64,000 nt of DNA from Lachnospiraceae bacterium (GCA_019421365.1 JAHZFJ010000001.1:45934-109933); one strand, 5' to 3'; positions 26,973 to 36,678 are shown, counted from the stretch's first letter. The notes: generated by a model from the sequence alone, not told the origin. Numbers and translations: made by a program.

Positions 26973-28052
26973 TGTTATAGATAAGTTATGTGTTTTAGAT
27001 AAATCAACAACTGTATCTTTCACCTTAATTACCGGTCTGGATAATGCGTTCTTGTTAAGTAGGATAATTTCACCTTGTCGTCCATCACTAAGTTGAACGT
27101 TGTTATTAATGTAAGCTTGGCCAATTCTCTCTAAGAAATTAATAAGAATTTTTGCGTCATATTTTTGGAAACCTTCATCTTCGAATAAGCGAATAACTTC
27201 GAAGGGGCAAAGGGCTTCGCGGTATGAACGCTTAGAAGTCATTGCGTCGTAGATATCTGCGATAGCTATAATCTTAGCAAATTCATTAATATTATCACCT
27301 TTTAACATTGATGGATAACCGGATCCATCGCATCTTTCATGATGTTTTAAAACTGCTTCTTTAATACGTGGATCGAGGTCTTCGTCTTTGATTAAATCAT
27401 AGCCCATAATAGGATGTAATTTAATTAATTGGAATTCTTCGTCCGTTAGTTTGTCAGGTTTTTTCAAGATATCTTCTGGTACCATTAATTTTCCAATATC
27501 ATGTAACAGACCTGCTAAGGTAAGTACTTCAAGATCTTGTTCATTGTAACCAATCCAGTTACCAATAACATTACTGATTAAGGCAACATTTAAGGAATGG
27601 GAGTATGTGGAATCATTATAGTCTTCTATGTTGTGCAACATATCGAAGACACTAATGGTTGTATCGCTCTTACTTAATACTGTGTAAGGTTCTTTTTTTA
27701 ATTTCTTTAAATCCACTTCATCAGTTTTGTTAACAAAAGTTATGATATCGGATTGAAATTGTTTTACATTAGCACTAAATGATTTCTTGAATTCATGAAA
27801 TCGTTCGCTATTTTTAATTCGTTTTGAATAAGTGTCAGTATTAATGACGGGTGAAGTTTGTGTAACTTCAGTAATAATCTCTTTATCGTAAACACTAATC
27901 TTCATTACGGAGTAAAAGCTAAGCATCTCTTTTACTTTGCTATTAATTTCTGTTCCCTCAGCAACTAATAATTGTCCAGCTGAATTAAATACATCTTTTG
28001 ATATACACATTCCATTCTTAGCTTGAAATGTGAAAATAGTGCGTGACTTCAT
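26961..28052 (-). CDS. HD-GYP domain phosphodiesterase
   Basis: A 363-residue cytoplasmic protein predicted to hydrolyse cyclic di-GMP. The N-terminal ~115 residues resemble the domain often found before HD-GYP (FQAKNGMCISKDVFNSAGQ). The HD-GYP core has SHSLNVA at about 151, H184-D185 in HDIGKL, HHERCDGSGYP at 237-247 (the GYP signature) and ADIYDAMTSKRSYR. A GGGAGG ribosome binding site precedes the ATG. It stands alone between terminator-like hairpins. Activity is inferred from intact motifs. Confidence 0.92.
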   Translation of the reverse strand: MKSRTIFTFQAKNGMCISKDVFNSAGQLLVAEGTEINSKVKEMLSFYSVMKISVYDKEIITEVTQTSPVINTDTYSKRIKNSERFHEFKKSFSANVKQFQSDIITFVNKTDEVDLKKLKKEPYTVLSKSDTTISVFDMLHNIEDYNDSTYSHSLNVALISNVIGNWIGYNEQDLEVLTLAGLLHDIGKLMVPEDILKKPDKLTDEEFQLIKLHPIMGYDLIKDEDLDPRIKEAVLKHHERCDGSGYPSMLKGDNINEFAKIIAIADIYDAMTSKRSYREALCPFEVIRLFEDEGFQKYDAKILINFLERIGQAYINNNVQLSDGRQGEIILLNKNALSRPVIKVKDTVVDLSKTHNLSITKIL

Positions 28053-28148
28053 TAGTGAAAACCTCCCTATCTACATTAACATCCAAATCCTTTTGAGCTG
28101 TTGTTAGATAAGTGAATCTACTTGTCCCCATATATTCGACTTATCTTT

Positions 28149-28187
28149 ATACAATAGGAAGTTCGATAACGAAACTTCCTATTGTAT
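28149..28187. terminator. 15-bp perfect hairpin between ABC-F and HD-GYP genes
   Basis: ATACAATAGGAAGTT (28149-28163) pairs with AACTTCCTATTGTAT (28173-28187). It lies downstream of the - strand ABC-F gene and upstream of the HD-GYP gene. The T-run is poor, so termination is likely but not certain. Confidence 0.6.
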
Positions 28188-28276
28188 TTGTTGGTAATAG
28201 GTATATCTCTGATTTTACAAAGAGCCTACAAAGTAGACTATAATATATCACGAATTGCTACTATAAGTGACTTGGT

Positions 28277-29905
28277 TTAGTCTTCATTTGTAGCCATATT
28301 CATAACTTGACGTTTTCTAGCTAATTCGTCATTATCAAGATATTCATCATATGTTGTTATCTTGTCGATTAAGCCTGTTGGAGTTATCTCCATAATACGA
28401 TTTGCAATAGTTTGAATAAATTGATGATCCTGTGAAGAGAATAGCAATACACCAGGGAACTTAATTAAACCATTATTTAATGCTGTGATTGATTCCATAT
28501 CTAAATGGTTTGTAGGTTCATCCATAACTAAAACGTTAGAACCTAGAATCATCATTTTAGAAAGCATACAACGTACTTTTTCTCCACCGGATAATACATT
28601 AACTTTCTTAACGCCTTCTTCACCGGCAAATAACATTCTTCCAAGGAATCCACGAACATACGTAACATCCTTTTCAGGAGAGAACTGCATTAACCAGTCA
28701 ACGATCATCTCATCGCCAGAGAAATCTTTTGTATTATCTTTAGGGAAGTACGAATGGTTTGTAGTGATTCCCCATTTGTAATCACCTTCATCTGGTTCCA
28801 TTTCACCAGTTATAATCTTGAATAGAGTAGTAGTAGCTAATGTGTTAGGTCCAACGAAAGCTACTTTATCGTCTTTTCCTATAATAAAGGAAATATTATC
28901 AAGAACTTTCACGCCATCAATTGTCTTTGAAAGATTCGTAACAGTAAGTACTTCGTTACCGATATCTCTTGTTGGTCTGAAATCGATGTAAGGATACTTA
29001 CGGCTTGATGGACGAATATCATCAAGTTCGATTTTTTCAAGTGCTTTCTTACGAGAAGTTGCTTGCTTTGATTTAGAAGCATTCGCACTAAATCTTTGAA
29101 TGAAATCTTGTAATTCCTTAATCTTTTCTTCTTTCTTTTTGTTTGCTTCCTTCATCTGTTTAACCATTAATTGGCTTGATTCATACCAGAAATCATAGTT
29201 ACCTGCATATAATTGAATTTTAGCATAGTCAATATCAGCAGTATGTGTACAGACTTTGTTCAAGAAGTAACGGTCATGGGATACAACGATAACAGTATTT
29301 TCAAAGTTAATTAAGAATTCTTCTAACCAACGAATCGCTTCAAGGTCAAGGTGGTTAGTAGGCTCATCTAGTAATAGAATATCTGGGTTACCAAATAATG
29401 CTTGAGCAAGTAATACTTTGACTTTTTCACTACCAGTTAATTCTGACATTAATTTGTAGTGTAATTCGTTATCAATACCTAAACCATTTAATAAAGTAGA
29501 AGCATCAGACTCCGCTTCCCAACCATTTAAAGTAGCAAATTCACCTTCTAATTCACTAGCTTTGATACCATCTTCTTCAGTGAAATCTTCTTTAGCATAG
29601 ATTTCATCTTTTTCTTTCATGATATCATATAGTCTTTTATTACCCATGATAACAGTACTTAATACATCAAATTCATCGTATTTGAAGTGGTCCTGTTGTA
29701 AGAAAGACAATCTTTGTCCTGGAGTAATAACGATATCACCCTGTGTAGGTTCAATCTGTCCTGAAAGTATTTTAAGGAAAGTAGATTTACCAGCACCGTT
29801 GGCACCAATTAATCCATAACAATTTCCTTCGGTAAACTTAATATTAACTTCTTCAAAAAGTGCACGTTTACCTAATCTTAATGTAACATTACATGCTTGT
29901 ATCAT
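28277..29905 (-). CDS. ABC-F ATPase, YbiT/YkpA type
   Basis: A 542-residue soluble ribosome-associated ATPase with two ABC domains and no TM helices. The first domain has Walker A GANGAGKST, a variant signature LTGSEKVKV and Walker B ILLLDEPTNHLDLEA. The linker is charged and helical (about 235-310). The second domain has a degenerate Walker A (GPNTLATTTL, no lysine in GK[ST]) but a normal LSGGEKVR and VLVMDEPTNHLD. Second-site degeneracy is, as far as I recall, typical of the YbiT branch. It is divergent from a second ABC-F gene. Confidence 0.9.
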   Translation of the reverse strand: MIQACNVTLRLGKRALFEEVNIKFTEGNCYGLIGANGAGKSTFLKILSGQIEPTQGDIVITPGQRLSFLQQDHFKYDEFDVLSTVIMGNKRLYDIMKEKDEIYAKEDFTEEDGIKASELEGEFATLNGWEAESDASTLLNGLGIDNELHYKLMSELTGSEKVKVLLAQALFGNPDILLLDEPTNHLDLEAIRWLEEFLINFENTVIVVSHDRYFLNKVCTHTADIDYAKIQLYAGNYDFWYESSQLMVKQMKEANKKKEEKIKELQDFIQRFSANASKSKQATSRKKALEKIELDDIRPSSRKYPYIDFRPTRDIGNEVLTVTNLSKTIDGVKVLDNISFIIGKDDKVAFVGPNTLATTTLFKIITGEMEPDEGDYKWGITTNHSYFPKDNTKDFSGDEMIVDWLMQFSPEKDVTYVRGFLGRMLFAGEEGVKKVNVLSGGEKVRCMLSKMMILGSNVLVMDEPTNHLDMESITALNNGLIKFPGVLLFSSQDHQFIQTIANRIMEITPTGLIDKITTYDEYLDNDELARKRQVMNMATNED

Positions 29906-30106
29906 ATTTTAAAACCTTTCTATGTTTTCTTACTAGTTTCTATATACATTCGTATCAGTTTTTAACTGACTCGTTGACTAGTATAAAAATGAATATTTAG
30001 TCTCAGTCTCTATTTTACCGTAAATTTGGCATTTTGCAAGTGTTTTTTGTTTAATATAGGGAAAGGAAAGTGGAAAAAGTATGCTAACTGCTACCTATTT
30101 TAGGGA

Positions 30107-30135
30107 TTGTAACAACTTAACACATAAGCTATAAT
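30107..30135 (+). promoter_or_regulatory. Promoter of the second ABC-F gene
   Basis: TTGTAA (30107-30112), 17-bp spacer, TATAAT (30130-30135). The rest of the 29906-30213 spacer between the divergent genes is AT-rich with no other clear signal on the + strand. Confidence 0.7.
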
Positions 30136-30166
30136 AGAAATTAGTGAAAATAGGCCAATTATTTGT

Positions 30167-30191
30167 ACTAGAATCAGTATTAAATTCTAGT
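30167..30191 (+). promoter_or_regulatory. Hairpin in the ABC-F 5' leader
   Basis: ACTAGAAT (30167-30174) / ATTCTAGT (30184-30191) lies between promoter and start codon, about 40 bases before the ATG. ABC-F genes are often controlled by leader attenuation; here that is only a suggestion. Confidence 0.4.
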
Positions 30192-30231
30192 TATCGGCTG
30201 ATAAAAAAGTAAAGTGAAAGTGAGTAATTAC

Positions 30232-32028
30232 ATGAATTTGTTAACAATAGATAAAGTTACAAAAGGTTATACAGACAAAATATTATTCAAAGAGGTCTCT
30301 CTTGGTATTCAAGAAGGCGACAAAATTGGAGTAATTGGTGTTAATGGTACTGGAAAATCCACCTTATTAAAGATTATTTCGGGTATTGAAGAAGCAGACA
30401 CAGGCGAGGTTACAACAGGTAGAAACATTAAGATTGAATATCTAGCACAGCAACCGGAATTTGATGTCTCAAAGAATATTCTTGAAAACGTTATGCTTCA
30501 GGATCAAGATTCCCATGAAAAAGATTGGAATAAAGAAGCAGATGCCAAATCAATGTTAGATAAATTAGGGATTCGTGATTACGATGGAAGAGTTGATGTA
30601 TTGTCTGGTGGTCAAAGAAAACGTCTAGCGCTTGTAAGAGCAATTCTTAACCCTGCGGACATTCTTGTATTAGATGAACCTACTAACCATCTAGACAACG
30701 ATATGGCGGAGTGGCTTGAGAAATATCTAAACCAATACCGCGGGGCAATTATTATGGTTACCCATGATAGATATTTCCTAGATAAAGTTACAAATCGTAT
30801 TGTAGAGATAGATAATGGTAATCTCTACAGTTATGCAGGTGGTTATACCAGCTTTCTAGAATTAAAAGCACAAAGAGAAGAGATGGAGCTTGCCACAGAA
30901 CGTAAGAATAAGAGTCTATATCGACAGGACCTTGAATGGATGATGCGTGGTGCTAGAGCAAGATCCACAAAACAAAAAGCCCATATCGAACGTTTTGAAC
31001 AATTACGTGATAGAGAAAAACCAAAAGAAGTAGCAACTGTTGAGATGAATTCTGTAGCTTCAAGATTAGGTAAGAAGACAATTGAATTAAATGAGGTATC
31101 TAAATCATATGGGGATAAGGTTTTATTCCGAGACTTCACATACATTTTACTTAAGAATGACCGAATTGGTATTATAGGAAAGAATGGTTGTGGAAAATCT
31201 ACCTTGTTAAAAGTTATTAATGGGATTATATCACCAGACTCTGGTTACGTAGAGATTGGTGAAACAGTTAAAATCGGTTATTTCTCGCAAGAGAATGAAG
31301 AGATGGACCCAAACATTAAGGTTATTGACTATGTTAAGAGCGTGGCTGAATATATTACTACGAATGAAGGTAGTATCACAGCCTCTCAGATGTTAGAGAA
31401 ATTCTTATTCACAGGTGCTATGCAGTATTCACTAATCGGTAAGTTATCAGGTGGTGAAAAACGCCGTCTTTACTTATTATATGTATTAATGGGTGCACCT
31501 AATGTTTTGATTCTAGATGAGCCAACTAATGATTTAGATATTCAGACACTAACAATCCTTGAGCACTATTTAGATACATTCCCAGGTATCGTAGTAACAG
31601 TATCCCATGATCGTTATTTCTTAGATCGTATGGTTAATCGTATCTTTGCTTTTGAAGGAGATGGTTTGGTTAAACAATATGAGGGTGGATACAGTGACTA
31701 TATGTTAACAAAGGGTGATGATATCCCTGAGGAGAAGAAGACAGAGAAACCAAAAGAAGAGAAAAAGAGTTATCAAAAAGATCGTTCTAGTCAATTAAAG
31801 TTTACTTATAGTGAACAGAAAGAATATGATACAATCGATGATGATATCGCTAAGCTAGAAGCAGATATCGAGAAATTAGAAGCAGATATGGTAAGTAACG
31901 CCTCTAATTATGGTAAATTAAATGAATTAATGAAGGAAAAAGAAGAGAAGGAAAAGCAGCTTGAGGTTAAGATGGAACGATGGATGTATCTAACAGAGCT
32001 TGCACAGAAGATAGAAGAAAGTAAGTAA
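30232..32028 (+). CDS. ABC-F ATPase, Uup-like
   Basis: A 598-residue soluble twin-ATPase protein that acts on ribosomes. Domain 1 has Walker A GVNGTGKST, LSGGQRKR and ILVLDEPTNHLD; domain 2 has GKNGCGKST, LSGGEKRR and VLILDEPTNDLD, both complete. The C-terminal ~85 residues form a charged coiled coil (KLEADIEKLEAD), as in Uup. ATG 30232 is preferred over the in-frame GTG at 30214 because homology begins at MNLLTIDKVTKGY. The ribosome binding site is weak. Confidence 0.9.
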   Translation: MNLLTIDKVTKGYTDKILFKEVSLGIQEGDKIGVIGVNGTGKSTLLKIISGIEEADTGEVTTGRNIKIEYLAQQPEFDVSKNILENVMLQDQDSHEKDWNKEADAKSMLDKLGIRDYDGRVDVLSGGQRKRLALVRAILNPADILVLDEPTNHLDNDMAEWLEKYLNQYRGAIIMVTHDRYFLDKVTNRIVEIDNGNLYSYAGGYTSFLELKAQREEMELATERKNKSLYRQDLEWMMRGARARSTKQKAHIERFEQLRDREKPKEVATVEMNSVASRLGKKTIELNEVSKSYGDKVLFRDFTYILLKNDRIGIIGKNGCGKSTLLKVINGIISPDSGYVEIGETVKIGYFSQENEEMDPNIKVIDYVKSVAEYITTNEGSITASQMLEKFLFTGAMQYSLIGKLSGGEKRRLYLLYVLMGAPNVLILDEPTNDLDIQTLTILEHYLDTFPGIVVTVSHDRYFLDRMVNRIFAFEGDGLVKQYEGGYSDYMLTKGDDIPEEKKTEKPKEEKKSYQKDRSSQLKFTYSEQKEYDTIDDDIAKLEADIEKLEADMVSNASNYGKLNELMKEKEEKEKQLEVKMERWMYLTELAQKIEESK

Positions 32029-32180
32029 GGAAATATTTATTCATCTGAAGTTGGTTAATATACTTGTGTATTAATATTTTTTAAAGCAAAACTAATATAC
32101 ATTTTCATAGCTTCTTTGCTGACGTATTATAACGCAAAACACGCTAGACAATTACCTAAAAAACAGTAAGGAGAGGAAGT

Positions 32181-34148
32181 ATGAATCAATTTAGGTTTAG
32201 AAAAGGAACTCCTTTACCACTTGGGGTAACTAAAGAGAATGAGTCAATTAATTTTTCTATAGTAGCACCAAATTGTGAAGTATGCAAACTTGTATTACGG
32301 CATAAGAAAAATCATAAGAAGGACCAAGATATACTGATTCCTATTGAATATCGTTTTGGAGATGTCTATTCTATTATTATAGAGGGTTTACCATATGAAG
32401 AGTATGAGTATGTATATGAGTTAGATGGACAAGTTATTGTTGACCCATATGCTAAGGTTATTATAGGAAGAGAAAAATGGGGAAGGTATAGTCATTATTT
32501 TGACAAATACTCAGTACGTGGTGGATTTTCCTTTCATTCTTTTGATTGGAAGGAAGATAGACCTCTTGAGATTCCTTATAAAGATTTGATTATCTATAAG
32601 ATGCATGTTAGGGGATTTACCAAACATAATTCTTCTAAAACTGGAAAAGCTGCAGGTACGTTTAAGGGTGTTGTAGATAAGATTTCTTATCTGAAAGAAC
32701 TTGGTGTTAACGCTGTTCTCTTGATGCCTATCGTTGAATTTGACGAGATATTAATAGAAGAGAATTACATGCGTTCTCCAGGAACACAAGATAAGAAGGA
32801 AGAGAATGATTACGAGTTTATTAATATTGCTAAAGATGAAAGCACCTATCGAGAGACAATGTTACGAGATGTGTATGTTGGTAACGGAGAACAAGAACAG
32901 AAGATTCGTATTCCTTATAGAATCAACTATTGGGGGTACAGCAAGAATAATTATTACTTTGCACCAAAGTCATCCTATGCATATGATGCAGTTAATGCGG
33001 TGGAAGAGTTAAAGACAATGATTAGGGAGTTACATGGTGCTGGCATTGAAGTTTTAATGGAGTTTAATTTTACGCCGGATGTAACGCAACAGACAATTCT
33101 TGATTGTTTACATTATTGGTTTTTTACGTATCATATTGATGGCTTTAGTGTTAATAATAATGTAGTATCTACTAAGATTCTATCTTCCGATCCAGTGCTG
33201 TCACGCACAAAATTGTTAGCAACTTCATGGGAGATAAGCCAGAATTATTCCAATCCAAATCACAAACCCTATCGCAATCTGGCGGAATGCAATGATGGCT
33301 TCCAGATAGATGCAAGAAGGTATCTCAAGAGTGATGAGGAACAGGTGAATGCATTTGCTTATCGGGTAAAAAGGAATCCAGTCGATTGTGCAGTTGTTAA
33401 TTACATAACGAATAATAACGGATTTACATTAATGGATCTGGTTTGTTATGATGTGAAACATAACTATGCAAATGGAGAGGAAAATAAGGATGGAACCGAC
33501 TACAATTATAGCTGGAACTGTGGAACAGAAGGTAAATCTGGTAAGAAAAAGATTAAAGAACTTCGAAAACAGCAGATAAGAAATGCTCTTGTAATGCTAC
33601 TGTTAAGTCAAGGTACTCCTATGATTATGATGGGAGATGAGTTTGGCAATTCACAGGAAGGCAATAATAATGCGTATTGTCAGGATAACGCTATCTCTTG
33701 GCTTAATTGGAATAATAGGATTCAGAATGAAGATATTGAAGATTTTGTTAAAGAGTTAATTAAAATTCGAAAGAGTCAAGGGGTATTTGGTAAAGAACAA
33801 GAATATCGAATGATGGACTATCAATCCTGTGGTTGTCCAGATATGTCTTATCATGGAACTAAGGCTTGGTACCCTGATTTTTCATACTACAGTCGTATGT
33901 TTGCTGTTATGTATAGTGGTCAGTATGTATCAAGTGAAGAGAATAAGTTAGATTCTTTTTTCTATGTGGCGTACAACATGCATTGGGAAAATCATGAGTT
34001 TGATTTACCACAATTACCGATGGGACAACGTTGGGAAGTCTATATTAATACGGCAACAGCCAATGAGAAAAGTATGCGTCAAAACAATCGTGTAGTTCTA
34101 GTTGCACCTAGGTCAATTGTTGTTTTAAAAAGCGAGGTTGGAAAGTAA
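32181..34148 (+). CDS. GH13 isoamylase/GlgX-type protein lacking catalytic residues
   Basis: A 655-residue protein with an N-terminal CBM48-like domain (about 1-100) and a GH13 isoamylase-type barrel (YKMHVRGFTKHNSS; GTDYNYSWNCGTEG; MIMMGDEFGNSQEGNNNAYCQD). All catalytic positions are changed: region I reads VLMEFNFT rather than DVVYNHT; region II has DGFSVN (320-325) instead of DGFRFD; the acid/base Glu is T348 (LLATSWEI); region IV NNNG (411-414) replaces AHDG. It is therefore predicted to be a non-catalytic glycan-binding or regulatory protein. AAGGAGAGG precedes the ATG. Confidence 0.85.
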   Translation: MNQFRFRKGTPLPLGVTKENESINFSIVAPNCEVCKLVLRHKKNHKKDQDILIPIEYRFGDVYSIIIEGLPYEEYEYVYELDGQVIVDPYAKVIIGREKWGRYSHYFDKYSVRGGFSFHSFDWKEDRPLEIPYKDLIIYKMHVRGFTKHNSSKTGKAAGTFKGVVDKISYLKELGVNAVLLMPIVEFDEILIEENYMRSPGTQDKKEENDYEFINIAKDESTYRETMLRDVYVGNGEQEQKIRIPYRINYWGYSKNNYYFAPKSSYAYDAVNAVEELKTMIRELHGAGIEVLMEFNFTPDVTQQTILDCLHYWFFTYHIDGFSVNNNVVSTKILSSDPVLSRTKLLATSWEISQNYSNPNHKPYRNLAECNDGFQIDARRYLKSDEEQVNAFAYRVKRNPVDCAVVNYITNNNGFTLMDLVCYDVKHNYANGEENKDGTDYNYSWNCGTEGKSGKKKIKELRKQQIRNALVMLLLSQGTPMIMMGDEFGNSQEGNNNAYCQDNAISWLNWNNRIQNEDIEDFVKELIKIRKSQGVFGKEQEYRMMDYQSCGCPDMSYHGTKAWYPDFSYYSRMFAVMYSGQYVSSEENKLDSFFYVAYNMHWENHEFDLPQLPMGQRWEVYINTATANEKSMRQNNRVVLVAPRSIVVLKSEVGK

Positions 34149-34161
34149 AAGGAGGAGACAA

Positions 34162-34833
34162 GTGAGCGTATTCGCATTAAAGGTACTAGCAATACTAGCA
34201 ATGTTACTTGATCATATTGCAGCGGTATTTTTGCCAGATGGAACTATGCCATATATGTTAATGAGAGGATTTGGAAGAATTGCATTCCCAATCTTTTGTT
34301 TTCTGATTGTGGAAGGATATTTTCATACAAGAAATGTGAAGAAATATATGCTTAGATTAGCGGGATTTGCAATTATATCAGAGTTACCATTTGATATATG
34401 TTTTTATCATAAGTTCTTCTATTTTGGGCATCAAAATGTGTTCTTTACGTTACTATTAGGACTTGTTGCAATCTATGCAATTGACGTGATAAGAAAACAC
34501 TTTGCGGAATCGTATCTGAAAGCAGTAGTATTACAATTCGCGGTAATCATTCTTGCAATGGTAGTTGCCTGGTATTTAAGTACCGATTACAGCATGTTAG
34601 GAATTCTGATAATTATGGTATTCTACATGAACCGTGGGAATATAGCGCAGGTAGTAATATCATTATTTGTTGTTACATTCTGTTTAGGAAACACATTACA
34701 ATTGTATTCCCTTTTGGCTCTAATTCCACTCTATCTATATAATGGGAAAAAGGGACCAAGTATGCGCTATGTATTTTACGTATTCTATCCGGCGCACTTG
34801 TTAATACTGTATGCAATATCAACTTTGATTTAA
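34162..34833 (+). CDS. TraX family membrane protein
   Basis: A 223-residue protein with about eight TM helices; the N-terminus FALKVLAILAMLLDHIAAVF and the GFGRIAFPIFCFLIVEGY motif are typical of TraX, which acetylates pilin in the F plasmid; chromosomal members in Firmicutes have unknown acyl acceptors. The GTG start at 34162 is preceded by GGAGGAG; a TTG at 34138 overlaps the upstream gene and has no site. Probably co-transcribed with the GH13 protein (13 bases apart). There are no conjugation genes nearby. Confidence 0.85.
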   Translation: MSVFALKVLAILAMLLDHIAAVFLPDGTMPYMLMRGFGRIAFPIFCFLIVEGYFHTRNVKKYMLRLAGFAIISELPFDICFYHKFFYFGHQNVFFTLLLGLVAIYAIDVIRKHFAESYLKAVVLQFAVIILAMVVAWYLSTDYSMLGILIIMVFYMNRGNIAQVVISLFVVTFCLGNTLQLYSLLALIPLYLYNGKKGPSMRYVFYVFYPAHLLILYAISTLI

Positions 34834-34843
34834 AGAATATCCT

Positions 34844-34991
34844 GTTTTTAGCATAAAAAGCAATGAAATGTAACGTTAAAAAAGCAATCTCCGCAAGGTG
34901 TGTGCCGGCGACTGATATAATCCGTCAAATGGCATTCAACTTACGGAGATTGCTTTTTTACCGGTGTGTGAATGCTTTTTATGCTAAAAAC
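34844..34991. terminator. 148-bp double nested palindrome, bidirectional terminator
   Basis: Outer arms GTTTTTAGCATAAAAAGCA (34844-34862) and 34973-34991 are perfectly complementary over 19 bp. Inner arms TAAAAAAGCAATCTCCG (34877-34893) and 34944-34960 are perfect over 17 bp and provide A/T-runs on both strands. It lies between convergent genes. The ~50-base centre is GC-richer. Same architecture as the palindromes at 21934 and 25404, with different sequence. Confidence 0.75.
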
Positions 34992-35066
34992 TAACTGTAT
35001 ACTTTACAGCAACTGTTTATTCAGCTTACGTCACTTTTTTATGTTTAGTGTAACAACCACACAAAT

Positions 35067-35273
35067 CTATTCTTCTTCATCAATATGATGATTTCTTACG
35101 ATACGGTCATATAAGTCAATCTTGCAGAAACTCTTATCAGTATCAAAGTGACGGCAAGTAACACAAGATTTCTTATCACAATTACTACAATTAGAAACGT
35201 TACTTTTTTGTATTGGTAAATATTCGCTACAATGACAGGCTACATTTTCATATGCTTTACTGCTTGCTCTCAT
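35067..35273 (-). CDS. Small Cys-rich protein, probable zinc-binding
   Basis: A 68-residue soluble protein with seven cysteines: CHC at about 13-15, then NCSNCDKKSCVTCRHF (three C-x2-4-C pairs) and one more near residue 50, a pattern for one or two structural metal sites. It ends HHIDEEE. GAAAGGAG precedes the ATG on the - strand. Similar short proteins are, from memory, widespread in Lachnospiraceae. Function unknown. Confidence 0.7.
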   Translation of the reverse strand: MRASSKAYENVACHCSEYLPIQKSNVSNCSNCDKKSCVTCRHFDTDKSFCKIDLYDRIVRNHHIDEEE

Positions 35274-35382
35274 GGTAAAACTCCTTTCAAACTAAACATA
35301 TAGTACTTAATTTTAGTATGAACGGTTTTTAACGTTTTATACTTGGACTGCTTATATGTCTAGCTAATTGAACATTTAGTAT

Positions 35383-36678
35383 TTAAGCAGTAAAGAAGGT
35401 ATGAAGTAATAGATTCATGTACGTTTGATCTTTTACGCCCATTAATTCTCTAGCGGAATGCATTGCAAGCATTGGAATACCAAGGTCAACTGTTAACATA
35501 GGAATTTGTGATGAAACTAAAGAACCAAGAGTTCCACCCCCTGCAATATCAGAACGGTTTACATATTTTTGATATTTCACATTACCTGATTCGCATATTT
35601 GTTGAAGAGTAGCAATAGCCTTTGAGTCAGTAGCATATTTTTGATTGTTATTGATTTTGATAACAATACCTTCATTCAACTTAGCGAATGTTGTTGGATC
35701 GCTTTTTTCTGAATGATTTGGGTGAATGGCATGAGCTACATCCACTGATAAGTGCATACTTCTCATCATAGCTTCTAAGCAACGTGTATGTGAGAATCCA
35801 AGACCTTCGTAGATCTTTTCTAATAACATAGTCATAAGTGTGGAATCGGCACCTTGTTTTGTTTTGCTTCCAACTTCTTCATTATCGAATAAAGCGATAA
35901 CATTAATACCATCGTTTCGATTATTGTTTGTAATGGCAAGAAGTGCACCGTAAGTAGAAGTAAGGTTATCAAGACGTGGACAAGAGATGAATTCTTCTTC
36001 GGCACCAACTAGTAGACCTTTTTCTGAATTATAGATATATAATTCGAAATCAAGAATCTTATCTGCTTCAACGCCAAGTTCTTTTGCTAAGAAGTTCATA
36101 AAGTATCCATCTTTATTAAGATTGTCGTTAACTAGCCCGATGATAGGAATCATGTCTGTTTGGCGATTAAGTTCTACACCTTTGTTTACTTCACGATTCA
36201 TATGAATTGCTAAATTCGGAATTGTAAGAACAGGTTTTCTCATATCAATAAAACGCATCTCAGGTTCAAAGACATTGTTACTTGCAATAGCTACGCGACC
36301 TGCTATTGATAGAGGGCGATCAAGCCATGTGTTTAGTATAGGACCGCCATAGATTTCTGTATTAATCTTTCTATATCCATTGCTTGACATATCTGCAAGT
36401 GGTTTAATCATTAAGCATGGGTGGTCAGTGTGTGTAGCAACAATTCTAAAATCTGAAGAATCTACTGTGTTTTCACCAACACTGAAAGCAAATAAAGTCG
36501 ATGGATAGGGAATTGTATAGTAATTACCTCCTTTTTCTAAAGACCATGGTTGTTTCATATCTAATTCCGTAAAACCATTTTCTTGAAGCAGCGTGGCACT
36601 CTTAGCTACTACATGAAATGGTGAAGTTGCTGTTTCAATAAATTCCATTAATTCTATTGCATCTTTTTTAAAATCCAT
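35383..36678 (-). CDS. M18 family aminopeptidase
   Basis: A 431-residue cytosolic metallo-aminopeptidase (aspartyl/leucyl aminopeptidase family). Metal-site motifs are visible: ATHTDHP, GGPILNTWLDRPL, the catalytic NEEVG in LFDNEEVGSKTKQGADS, and VAHAIHPNHSEK near residue 315; GGGTLGSL follows. The ATG at 36678 (MDFKKD) is chosen because GGAGG lies 8 bases upstream; a further in-frame ATG five codons upstream overlaps that site. Single gene, divergent from the DUF5721 gene. Confidence 0.92.
   Translation of the reverse strand: MDFKKDAIELMEFIETATSPFHVVAKSATLLQENGFTELDMKQPWSLEKGGNYYTIPYPSTLFAFSVGENTVDSSDFRIVATHTDHPCLMIKPLADMSSNGYRKINTEIYGGPILNTWLDRPLSIAGRVAIASNNVFEPEMRFIDMRKPVLTIPNLAIHMNREVNKGVELNRQTDMIPIIGLVNDNLNKDGYFMNFLAKELGVEADKILDFELYIYNSEKGLLVGAEEEFISCPRLDNLTSTYGALLAITNNNRNDGINVIALFDNEEVGSKTKQGADSTLMTMLLEKIYEGLGFSHTRCLEAMMRSMHLSVDVAHAIHPNHSEKSDPTTFAKLNEGIVIKINNNQKYATDSKAIATLQQICESGNVKYQKYVNRSDIAGGGTLGSLVSSQIPMLTVDLGIPMLAMHSARELMGVKDQTYMNLLLHTFFTA

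Noticed and set aside
34162..34833. TraX gene taken as evidence of a conjugative element
   Set aside because: No relaxase, coupling protein or integrase is nearby; chromosomal TraX-family proteins are common in Firmicutes.
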